A DNA stretch of 40,920 nucleotides, from assembly GCA_000969725.1 (NCBI GenBank), contig JXSR01S042446.1; one strand, written 5' to 3'. Below, piece by piece: positions 12,180 through 22,784 of this stretch. Positions within the stretch are counted from its first letter, which is position 1. Each line of letters opens with the position of its first letter. Source of the DNA: Ophiothrix spiculata (lineage: Eukaryota > Echinodermata > Ophiuroidea > Amphilepidida > Ophiotrichidae). The translations under genes and the position numbers were made by a program. The notes beneath the pieces are model-generated. The model saw nothing but the letters and a program-made list of their open reading frames with translations. It did not search any database and had not been told where the DNA came from.

Positions 12180-13130
12180 AATTCGAACTGATTTTGGTAT
12201 CAATGGAAAGAAGAGGTCTTAATATACTAGTATACAGTGGTAGCAAATAAATTGTTAAAGTAAGTATTTTTAAGTTTCTAAATAATTTTTAATTGTTAAA
12301 ATCCAATATTCATGCAGAAAGTTAAGAGATTTTGCCAATGGATAAACCTTTATTTGGTATGTGCATTTTGATAATTGGCAGCTTTTTATTAAATCTACTA
12401 CAACCCACTGGAGGTGGTCCACAAGACACTATCACATTATTCCCTCTATGCACACCACTGTACATTTATGCCAAAATCGGGGGGGGGGGGGGGGAAATGA
12501 TATCAGCTGGGACTACTAAATATAGTTTTGATAAGTGTGTGCTTTACGGGTTATTCAATCTCAAGGTTTCAAACTGATTTTTTTTTCCAAATTAAAGTCT
12601 TACTATTTCAAAAAAAAAAATCGATTACATGCACTGAATTTGACTTGAAAGCGCACTTTGTGAACCATTTATTGAAAACAGGGTCTTCATAATTGAAGCT
12701 TAAAGGGGGTGGGGGAAGAGGAGGCTTGAAGGGGGGGGGGGGCTTGGCTGCAGCACATATAGTACCTGCAATATGTGTAAGTGCCACCCCCATCATCAAC
12801 ACCATATCAACAATGAAGCAGAATTACAACACACAATCTCATTTCTGTTCTCGGTTCACTGTTGTTTCAGCCAACCGATTTTAATAACTCAACCACAATA
12901 TGCCAAGAATTATACAGACAAGAAAAATGAATTGTACATTGAAACTCATTCCTATTTACACCGGTTAACCATAAACCATGGCAACCGTGGAAGGCATTTA
13001 TACATTTTTTTAATAGAAAAATAACTTGATCTCTTTGATATTACATGTCTGTGTATGCTAGCATGCACCTTGGTTACATAAATATTACATGGTGGTGTTC
13101 ATTTTGGTGAAAGCATACAATCATGAAGAT
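12180..13130. other. Intergenic sequence with poly-G tracts
   Basis: No gene is seen. G runs lie at about 12479-12494 and 12731-12742, the latter inside a G-rich stretch from 12701. They may form quadruplexes or be hard to sequence accurately. Apparent Gly- or Pro-rich frames come from these runs. Confidence 0.5.
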
Positions 13131-13554
13131 TTAAGGATACCATCACACTGTGTTGACTTGTTGTGGACAGAGGTAACTGACTTGAGAATCAAATCAAGAT
13201 TCGTTGAAGGATGATTAAGACCTTCAGCAACACCTTAACGACAAGTGAAAGCTGTTAGTAACCTTGGCTGATGACAGGTCACAAAGGGTTACAGTGGCCA
13301 AGGAAATCTACATGACATCACAACTAATTTTATGTCATCACAAAACAAAATGTTCAGGTTCCTTTGGCAGGCGCAACCCTCCACAACCCGTCGTCAGCCT
13401 TCGTTCTTTTACATCAACCAAGGTCGCTACCAGCTGTCACTTGTTGTTGAGGTGTCGCTGAAGGTTGTTACTATCCATCAGCAAATCTTAATTTGATTTT
13501 CAAGCCCTTTACCTTCTATGGACGATAAGTCGTCACAGTGTGACTCTGCTTTAA
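13131..13554. mobile_element. TTAA-bounded fold-back MITE
   Basis: TTAA at both ends. Inside, TCACACTGTGTTGACTT on the left pairs with TCACACTGTGACGACTT read from the right. A deeper pair, GACAAGTGAAAGCTGTTAG (near 13241) and its inverted relative near 13420-13446, shows the whole element folds back on itself. TTAA ends suggest piggyBac-type mobilisation. No coding capacity. Confidence 0.5.
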
Positions 13555-14320
13555 GCTGGGTACACCCATCAACCAACACAATACTACTTGTCTACAGACA
13601 CAGATCACTAGTCCAAACATATTGGAATTGCCAGTTTTAAACAAAAAATGCACTTTCCAGAAACCATGGAATGTGTCTGAAAGCAAACCGCAGAAACCTA
13701 TATGATTTTGAATTTTGTAAACTAAATCTAGAAATTCATAACTATTCTCACTGTATCTCTTTAATAAAACTTAAACAGGGCGTGAAAATTTATAGGGAGT
13801 TATGAGAAAAATATGAGCTTTTAATGGAATCAAAATCTCCAATGTGGTTTTTGAAAGCAGGGGGGGGGGGGCAAAAATAAGTGTAACAAAATAATTGGAT
13901 ATGACCTATATTTTTCATCTACTACTTCCCTAATTAATGCACTTTCAAACTGGAACATATTAAATTGAAAGTTGACCCAATACATCCTAGTTTGCTCACT
14001 TAATATTTGTGTTGCACATAAAGCTAATGCGTTGGACTAAAAAAATTACTAGTTTAACAATCATTTTAATTTTTAACTGGTGATATATTGGACCCAACTT
14101 ATGTTTGGACCAGTGATATGTATCCTTTGATCGTCATATACCACAAAACCAAATAAAACAGGATTCTACAAAGACTATTGCACTATATATTTTTTCATTT
14201 GAATCTTTAGAAGCAATATTTGTGTAACAAAAACCAATCAACAGTCCATCCATCAATCGACGGATTTACTAATCAACTAATCTACTAAAAAATAACCGAT
14301 TTATTAACCAATTACCTTTA
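13555..14320. other. Unassigned intergenic sequence
   Basis: No gene is seen. A poly-G run is present at about 13859-13871. Confidence 0.4.
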
Positions 14321-14584
14321 TTGGGGCTCTCCACACGGAAGCGTCAAATGTAGATGCATCTAGATTTCCGAAGTGCATATTGTATTCACACGGTCGCGCG
14401 TCAATCCGACTTTACTCCAGGTGCCCATATTGACATGCTAGGGTGTGCGTGGAAATAACACAACTACGTGAATATACACGCGCAATCAATTACACTCGTG
14501 CGATCGTTTGCTCAAGTCCAGTTTAATCAACATGCATCTAGATGTGCGAAGTACAGATATATTTGTCCGTGTGGAGAGCGCCAA
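14321..14584. mobile_element. 264-bp MITE with TA target-site duplication
   Basis: Left end TTGGGGCTCTCCACACGGA and right end (reverse complement) TTGGCGCTCTCCACACGGA form terminal inverted repeats. TA flanks both sides (14319-14320, 14585-14586). Inside, GATGCATCTAGAT-type strings recur in inverted positions. TA target sites fit a Tc1/mariner-type transposase acting in trans. Confidence 0.75.
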
Positions 14585-14920
14585 TATTACTTGATAATTT
14601 ATATCATGATTACCAGACCACTGTGCTAAAAAAGAAGTAGAGTCTTAGAATCATGAGCACTTTGTTATAAGCATTATAACTTGATAGGTGTTTGTTATTT
14701 GATGGCAAAATGACAAGAAAACATTACACATGCTGCTTTCATACTAGTACACACTTTGTAGTTGGGTAGCTTTGAAGTCCTGTTTGGTTTTCCATATGAT
14801 TTCACACTTTTCAGCTTTCTTGAGCAAAAAATATTTTGAACTTTGCAAAAATTCATATTGATTTGAACAATCTTATCATAATTGATTTATCAGCAACATG
14901 TAACTTGCCGCTACGACAAC

Positions 14921-15450
14921 TACACTGGCGGTTAAAAGTGTTAGCGCACGCTTTAATATGGGCAAAAACCTAAATATTATATCAAACGACCAAGACTCTT
15001 AAAAAAATCATGTTTTTTGTAGGTGCCATATATATCCAATATAAATAATCCATGTTTCCTCTGATATTCAATTTTCCATAATCATAATAATGGCCGATTT
15101 CCAGGACCATATACAAATACACCACATGCATTTGTTGATATATACCTATGTAGTTTATTATTCAATGCTCGTTTTCACTGTGTAACCGTAAAGAACATTT
15201 TCAGGTTATAAGTTTTCCAATATACAACAAATGGTCAGTTCTGTATTTAAACTACGTTTTTGAATGTGCAGAAGAAAGTATACAGCATGTTTAGAATGCC
15301 ATATTTTCAAATGCAGTGAATGCAATTCCTGTTGAGTTAGATCTATACATGTAAAATATAAAGTCAGAAAAAATGACGCAAATTATGAACGGTTCTCGAG
15401 ATATGGTTGGTTAAAGCTTTTGTGCGCAAACACTTTTGACCGCCAGTGTA
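14921..15450. mobile_element. 526-bp Tc1/mariner-like MITE with TA target sites
   Basis: Ends read TACACTGGCGGTTAAAAGTG on the left and TACACTGGCGGTCAAAAGTG from the right, continuing as GTTnGCGCAC. The TA at each end is the target duplication. CAGTGGCGG-xCAAAAGT-type ends are typical of Tc1-like elements. The interior is AT-rich and does not encode a transposase. Confidence 0.8.
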
Positions 15451-15929
15451 GAAGTAGAGAGTTTCTACAAATAAATTAACAGTAATATGAGAACGCAAAC
15501 TGCACAGGTATGAAAGCAACATAAGATATGATCAATTGAAATTAGGATGACAATGATCAGATCGTTTCAGAACTTTACAACTTTCCATAAGCTACTTTGA
15601 CTTCTTATCTTTAAGGATTACTATCAATTGAAAATAGTTAAAACAAATAAATGACAGGATTATTCATATATTTAGATAAAACTTGGTGAAATGACTCACT
15701 CCCGATTCATAAAACAAAAAGCATATATTGGCTATGAAAGAAAACCGCCACACTCACCAAAATTAAGTTGGCATGTAACTTCCCCCATGCTTCCCATTTC
15801 AACACTGTCCTTCAATTTTGAGGGGGTATGGTTGCTAGAAGTAACAGCTAAACCACTATTGCACATGTTCATTGCATTGCTTCACATCATCTCTTACTCC
15901 CTTGTAGAACTTCGAGCTAACACTGATAA

Positions 15930-16351
15930 TTAAAGGCAAAGTATAACATTTCCTACAAATATGGCTTTTTTATTTTGCTGAAATCCACCAAATTTGCACA
16001 TCTGATGGATGTTTGTTTAACATAAATGATATTTTACATCAGCTAAATATGAGTCTTGATACACCTCATAACGACATAAAGTAATGTTTATTAAACCTGA
16101 AAATATACATGGTGTGTGTACGCTGATAAACTGAAAAGTGTAGTCCAGTATGTTAACCTGGCCTAATATGCTTTTCATAACACATCATGTCAAAATGTTG
16201 TTCAAAATCCACAAAACAAAATCCTGTATTTTGAACCAACAGAACCAAACCTCTTCGAACACAGGTAAGTATACACAAGTGGTGTATAATCTTACCAAAA
16301 TCAGATTCAACCATAATTGAGAGCTAAGAAAATGTTATACTATATCTTTAA
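15930..16351. mobile_element. 422-bp TTAA-bounded MITE
   Basis: Left end TTAAAGGCAAAGTATAACAT and right end (reverse complement) TTAAAGATATAGTATAACAT pair as terminal inverted repeats and begin with TTAA at both sides. No coding capacity. TTAA suggests piggyBac-type insertion. Confidence 0.55.
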
Positions 16352-19300
16352 CACCCTACCATGATCCTTTTTGTTTTTTACAATTGCATACATAAAACAT
16401 CTTCATTCTACAAACCCATTTTACAAATCACATATTTCAAGCACAATCCTGCCTTTTATCTATAAGCAATTCCTTCTTACTTATCCTTTCTACCATTTAC
16501 TCAAACATCAATACCACACAATTATCCACTGTCTATCCTAATGTAACACAAGCAATATATTGTGATCTTTCACCAAAAATCACCCACATTTTTTTAAATA
16601 GACCATTTTCCCCGCCATTTTTGTATGTCCCATAATGCACACTGAAAAGTACCGTAAATACGGGTACCCTGCGCAATCAACCACACTACAATATTGTGAT
16701 TATTTGTAGATACGTAACAATGTAACCAAGGCATAATGTAGTAATATGGTCCATCAAGCAGAATACGAGTATAAGGTCCTCTTTAGCAGTCATTATGTGA
16801 CATACGATAGTCGTCTATTGAGATGTATGACAAAATACATGTGAAAGTTGTATTCTGATGTAATTGAGATATTTGAGCCTCTGAATTGTTCATACCTTTC
16901 TTAAATTCCTTGAAATATATCTGCTTTCAATCAAGTCCAAAATATTTGACAACTAACAATTTCTAACATAAGCAAAATCGGAATGTGCCCACACACTCCC
17001 AAACATAAAAACTTCAATGTTTTTCACATGTAGTGTTGTTTGAACTATTCATGCTCTGAAGAATTGTAACTTCTCTTCTGGGAGTCAATCTGAATTTGAA
17101 ACAAGTACCACTTTAAAGCTAAAGAAGTTTTCTTTTTAATCTGCAAGAAAACAAAATTGACCAGGGGCTTACTTTACCGGAGGTTGATGGTGGACGGTCA
17201 CATATTCGATTCAATATGAAAGCAGACATACACAAACTGAACATCACCATTTCAAATGTAAATACATTAAATCATCTTGGCACAGGAACTTTTGATCAAT
17301 TTAAATATGAAAAATCAAGAAAAACAACACTTTTTAAGAAAAAAGTAGAAAACATAAATAATAAAACATCTTGCATGAAAAATAAGATTTTTTGACAAAT
17401 GTGTAAGAAGTTCAACTGAACTCAATATGTACTGTTATTAAAATGCACCATATAAGGGTTGTCACTGGACCATTATAACTACATTACATTGATACTAATG
17501 CAGGCCAGTAATTTTCCACTACATGATATTAGGCCTACAGATATTATACTGTTTTGTTGAGTTGGTCAGATGTACATAGATATTTGCTAGTTTCCACACC
17601 AAGAGATGACTACAATAAGTGGCCATTGAGGACACCAGTGTTCCCTTCAAGGTTTGGGGGCTTGCAAAAATTTGACCAATTTTGACAAATCACAAACTGA
17701 GGCTAAAAATTGGCTAAACAAAGCAAGAAAATGCATGTTTCTGACACATTTTCAGAACCCTGTTGTGCCAATTTTCAGGGCTCCTGCGCCAGCAATACGG
17801 CCTTAACAGGAACACTGGAGAACACATCTAGTCTATAATTGCATATCTAATAACTTTTGAACAATTGCTTGTATGAAACAATTTAGTCACCTAAACCATT
17901 ATGTAATCATAGATTTGGAGATAAGATCATGGACTTTGTATACCGACCTGTGTAGAATATACCGGCCCATGTAATGCATTGTCAGCAATTGAGCTTGAAA
18001 ATGTGAAATTCAAATTTACTCGGTTCCCGCCAAAATCAATTTGGGCACTGAGATTCAGTTTCGTGTCGAGACAAACCGAGAGAATGATACGCCACTTTGC
18101 ACCCAAAGCTTGTGTTTTCATTATTCATGCATTTTGAAGAGATCCGGAGCATCATTGGCAAAATCCTGAAAACCCCAGATTTTGTCTCCATGCAGGAATA
18201 AAAATGGCAACTAGTCTGTGATCTCCGCTTTAAATCTATGGTTAATATAAATATCAATAGATAAAATAGAAATGAGCATTTTAAAGATGGCTTTATATAC
18301 TTGACCTTAGCGATGTGTAAGAATGGCAAAATTCCCATTGATGTGAAGGAGAATCAGAGTATAGTGTCATTACTAGTGATTCATAGAATGAGCAACTTCA
18401 TTTTAACATATTGTGGTATTATATGAGAGTTGTTTAAGTTTTATATTATGTAAGACAGATAAATGTACCATTGCATGCAATACTTAGCATATTTAACATG
18501 ATTAATTGATCAGATGAACTCATTCAACAATTTGGCATAATTTAGTCAAAGGAAGCTTTGTGATTGTGAATATTTCAAAGTAACAAGTAACAAAACATGA
18601 TAACACTAGATCAAACATCAAAAATAGAACTAAACATGGATTTTAAACAAAACTTAAAGTGTCCTAACATAAATATTCAACATTTAAGTTACAGCTGAGA
18701 TAATCATTTTTAATGACAATGAAAATAAATTAATTTCTAAAGCTTAAATTTTATCAAAAGTATTAAAATGTCTAAAATTGCAAGGAAAAAGACCAACAAG
18801 TTAAACATCGAACTCAGGTGCTCAAGAAAATAAAAAAGACATAAACTTATGACAAAAAAGACCACTTATAAGTAATTTGGCACCGCAAAATAATAGTGGC
18901 ACTTAATTATAGCAAATCATTTTAAGACAACATTATATATTTATGATCATAAAATATGGAAATCAAAAAACAAAATATTTATAATTGACTTCTTGTATGT
19001 GTGTCTATAAAAATCGATGTTGTGCTTTATCAGAAAGTACAAATACAGAGCATGATTATAACAAGAATATGAATATATATTTTGTCAACAAATTTGGGTT
19101 TGTATTTAAAAACTGAAACAGTTCGTTGTAAGTTCGTATAATACAGATATCACAAACAACAAACTCATTTTATGAGATATTTATTGAAAAATCAAATAAA
19201 TTGGAATATCTTGATTTATCAATCATATTTATAAATGGTATAAAGCACAAAACAGCTTGAAGTTTCTTAAATAACTAATTTTAATTGATTGATTTCTAAA

Positions 19301-20105
19301 AGAGGGTGGCCCGATATCTGAATCAATGGGCTTGATGAGTGGAGGAATGACTCTGAAAGTGGTCTAGGGAACTGGACTGACAATTTAAAGTGATCTGTAA
19401 GAGAGCTAAACCTTTGGATCAATTTAACCTCTTGGGCCAAACATGTCTGAAATTTTGCTTGAAACAGGGTTCTAGGAACTCAACTTTAAAATAAGATCTT
19501 TGAGATTAGATCTAAAGACTGTGCTTGGAATTGAACCCTACAAAGTCTTTTTCCACTGACCTCTAAAGAGTACAGAAGGATCTTAACAAAGTTATTGAAA
19601 ACCAACACCACATGGTTCATGTACCAGTGCATGTACCAGTATAGGATCTGGACATTATGGAGGATACATGTACAACATCCAAATCTTAAAATATTCAAAA
19701 ATTAGGACAAAGGTGATATTTCTTTGTCTAATATAGAGATATAACAATATTACAGTATTAGGATGCTATGTTTGGTTACAGCTTATTGTATGATACAAAA
19801 TATATTATTCGTTGGCAGTGATTTCATCTATACTTTTACATTACAAGGAACCAAGTCGAAGTTTAAAATATATCCAACCATTAGAAACCATTTGAAATGA
19901 TATTTTCAAAATTTCTACCACACAACAGCAATAGCAGTCGGTAAAGAAAATCACTGACTATCCCCAATTACAACTTGGGATTTTGGCATTTCTAGCATCA
20001 GGCTCTACTGAGTTAATAAAACTCATATGGGTTAAGAATGGACAATTTTAAATCTTAGGGCCCTCAGTTCTAACCTGTTCTTGTAAAATCTTCTAATCAA
20101 AGAAG
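16352..20105. other. Long AT-rich stretch without recognisable genes
   Basis: Short reading frames occur (for example minus strand 17927-18338) but none resembles a known protein or shows convincing splice structure. It may include distal 3' sequence of the DAPK1-like gene or a decayed repeat around 17930-18300. Confidence 0.4.
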
Positions 20106-20343
20106 CTTAGGGCGTGTTCACACATAACAGTCATGACTAGTTGTGAGCAGTTCTAGTGCGAGACAACCTAGCATTTGTATTCACACAGGGACATGACTTG
20201 CACGTTAAAACTAGTGCCGCGTTAGTTTTGGTCATGAGCGAGATACTTTCTATAATTGCGTTCACACTGGAAGTTTGTTCATTAGCGGCTCAAGAGCGAG
20301 AATATAGTCATAACCAAATTCTTCTGTGTGAACACACCCTAAG
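20106..20343. mobile_element. 238-bp MITE with CTTAGGG-GTGTTCACACA ends
   Basis: Left end CTTAGGGCGTGTTCACACA and right end (reverse complement) CTTAGGGTGTGTTCACACA form near-perfect terminal repeats. GTTCACAC recurs internally. The target duplication is not clear. The 72-codon frame across it is not a gene. Confidence 0.75.
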
Positions 20344-20345
20344 AG

Positions 20346-21563
20346 AGCAATTCAAAAATTCTGTTCCTACTTGAATCATTTTAACAAAAAAATTTGTGTA
20401 GTAGAAGTTTTTAAAAACTCATTTCTAATTATAATTTACCCATATATTTCAACTCTTTCTTTGTTTAAAAACGATTTGTTATCATTTTAACTAGATATTT
20501 GTTCTACAACTGTTTTGATGTGGATATAGATTATGCTGCTTGACAATCACAGTGTTGGAATTTTACAGATGATTGATGTGGTTAGTTATTATGTCTATGG
20601 ATTCATGAAGACTGATGTTTGAAAATTCACATACAATATCTAGAAATGCATTGACTTGCTGACAAAAATATATAATGTTGGTTATTTCATTCAACTTTTG
20701 TATTCAGCCTAGATAATATATTAAAATGACTGTTAATCTGATAAAATAGTTTTAAGTAGTTGATCAAACAAATCTGATGTTACATTATAGAAATGTCTAC
20801 ACAGTCATGTTCCTAGAGCTTGCAACACTTTATTCCTGACACTGCCATATTGATACATATATATATGAAAGTACCAGTGTTAATATACTGCAGTAACTCC
20901 AATTGTACCAACACATTGTTCCAACACTAATATTCTGTTGGAGTACAAGCATCCATGGCCTTCAAAGTAACATTGCATATACTTCAATGTAGCACTACAA
21001 TCTAAGTGAACCAGTGTAGAAGCAGTATATGAGACTACAGTATATACAGTAGCAGTATAAAAGTCTTAAAGTATTGCAGACTATAGGAATTTGGTTGTGT
21101 AAGTATACTAAAGCAAAATTTATAAGATAGGATACTGCATACTGGTAATAAGAGGGAACGCTTTCAATGGCTGATTTGGAAATTTGGTGTTTGGCACACA
21201 GCTGTCCTTAATCATATGAGAAGAATGATCAGAACAGCTGTTAATGACCATGACAAACTGATTAAAAGCATGACTGATTAACCCGATTTGCTCTTCCACA
21301 GTCAGGGGACAGGTCTTCTAACCCTGTAGAGAAATTCTGCTCAGTACTAATGTTCTTCATTGTACACGCTTCAATAGAAAGTCAGTCAAACACCAAAGTA
21401 TTCCAATAATCCCTTTTCTTACACCTAGCAAGTAATAATCCCATCTACGATTTTTAAGTAGATAACGATGTACAAAAATACTGTTTCAATTATGTTAATT
21501 GGCTGTTTCATTCATAAAAATTGTCTTTAAAAAGTTACGCTATTTCTGGTGGAAACATTTCAC
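20346..21563 (-). other. Probable 3' UTR and downstream sequence of the DAPK1-like gene
   Basis: Follows the stop codon on the minus strand. It has no coding signal and is AT-rich. A candidate AATAAA signal lies at 20829-20834 on the minus strand. The real 3' end is not determinable from sequence alone. Confidence 0.45.
20829..20834 (-). promoter_or_regulatory. Candidate poly(A) signal AATAAA
   Basis: Minus-strand AATAAA about 730 bases past the DAPK1 stop, followed by a G/T-containing stretch. Such hexamers are frequent by chance in AT-rich DNA, so this is only a candidate. Confidence 0.3.
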
Positions 21564-22784
21564 CTACCGTGACACCACAGTACTACTTGAATTGTTGGAC
21601 GTTGATGGCTCTTTGATGTTCCTTTCTGCTTCAATAGCTCTAGGATCGGGCAAGAACTTGTATATGGGGGCGCTTTTCAAAATCACCCTTGCGGCATCTT
21701 CTCTGCCAAGGCTGTTGAGTTTATTGATGAGCACCCCTATGGTACATGTGGGATCATTGCCCCACTCTTGCAATGTCCTTTCTGTGGGACTGTCTGATTC
21801 TTCTTGACTATGTGAACAATTAGGAGAGTCTAGCACTGGCACTTTGTCAACGAGTCCTACCGATAGTGCTAACAAGCACCAATCTTTACCCATGGGGTCA
21901 GGGGGGTCAAGGAGCATGCTCAGTTGCCTCCTTGTCAGTGCAGGAAGATCAGACATGTGCAAGTCCACACCAGCTATTGTATTTGATTCAACAGACTGGC
22001 TTCCAAAACAAAATAAATCGGTGAAGCTTTCTTTTTCTCCGGTGATCTCGTTTATTAGATGTCTTTCTTGTTCGAGTTGCGCTTTAAAGATATGCTTTGG
22101 TTCGTAGGTCATGACGTATTTCTCATGGCTGCGTAGCTGGATAGGGCTGAGAATGTCTTGATTGATAAGTAGTCCTGGATATGATTCCATACCGACTTGG
22201 TTCACAAGATGGATCAAATCTTCCATAAAGATAAAACAACTTTGCCTACAATCATTGAGTCCTCGTACTCTGATTTCAATACAATGTCCCTCATTGGTCA
22301 TTACAAGTAACGCCTCCATGTTCCCGCTTACACACTTAGCACCATCTTTCCATAGCACAAGATCAATATCTGGATCTTCAACATCCTGTTGGAAATTCCT
22401 CCTCAAAGACAACTGCACCCTTGAAAAGAAACCCACTGGGAGTGGAGTGTTATAGTCCGCTACTTGTATTCTCACTCCTCCGTATACACTTAGATTGCCA
22501 TTCTCGTCCTCTTTTTCCCATATCCCAATGGGGGCGCTACCCTTCATAAGCGAAGGGAATTCACACACATCACCTTGGATACAAATATCCATGGCTTCAA
22601 GCAGTTGCACGATATCGGAGACGTCCGTCTCCGGGAACATTGTCTGAATATAATGCACACTATACTGGCCATAGGGCTGTTCAAACGTATCTGCTGACAA
22701 CAGTTGTCCTAATATATGCGTCAGCAGCCATCTTGGTTCTATGAGAATGATTTCTTGTAGAAGTTCTCCCATAAAGCATTGCAC
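21564..22784 (-). CDS. DAPK1: DAPK1 terminal exon k: COR-like region, death domain, C-terminus and stop
   Basis: A 1221-bp terminal exon including a TAG stop; 406 codons in phase 0. It starts V-Q-C-F-M-G-E; the GTG at 22784 is an internal Val after the acceptor ...atctag, not a start. Landmarks are P-R-W-L (near residue 18), V-Y-G-G-V-R-I (near 100), L-T-R-R-Q-L-S and L-D-P-P-D-P-M-G-K-D-W-C-L-L-A (near 285-305). A death domain covers about 325-380 (S-P-T-E-R-T-L-Q-E-W ... L-G-R-E-D-A-A). A Ser-rich tail ends S-S-S-T-V-V-S-R. All are collinear with vertebrate DAPK1, whose tail also ends V-V-S-R. Known: the death domain recruits partners and substrates including ERK, and the tail is regulatory. 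Confidence 0.95.
   Translation of the reverse strand: MQCFMGELLQEIILIEPRWLLTHILGQLLSADTFEQPYGQYSVHYIQTMFPETDVSDIVQLLEAMDICIQGDVCEFPSLMKGSAPIGIWEKEDENGNLSVYGGVRIQVADYNTPLPVGFFSRVQLSLRRNFQQDVEDPDIDLVLWKDGAKCVSGNMEALLVMTNEGHCIEIRVRGLNDCRQSCFIFMEDLIHLVNQVGMESYPGLLINQDILSPIQLRSHEKYVMTYEPKHIFKAQLEQERHLINEITGEKESFTDLFCFGSQSVESNTIAGVDLHMSDLPALTRRQLSMLLDPPDPMGKDWCLLALSVGLVDKVPVLDSPNCSHSQEESDSPTERTLQEWGNDPTCTIGVLINKLNSLGREDAARVILKSAPIYKFLPDPRAIEAERNIKEPSTSNNSSSTVVSR

Noticed and set aside
12608-12884. Pro-rich or Gly-rich frames on both strands
   Set aside because: Translation of G-rich low-complexity DNA.
17927-18338. Overlapping minus-strand frames of 64 and 100 codons
   Set aside because: No recognisable domain, splice structure or codon signal; possibly a decayed repeat.
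21844-22455. Plus-strand frames opposite the terminal exon
   Set aside because: Antisense shadows of the strongly supported DAPK1 terminal exon.
22782-22784. GTG as a translation start of a 406-residue protein
   Set aside because: It directly follows an AG splice acceptor and continues the DAPK1 frame from exon j.
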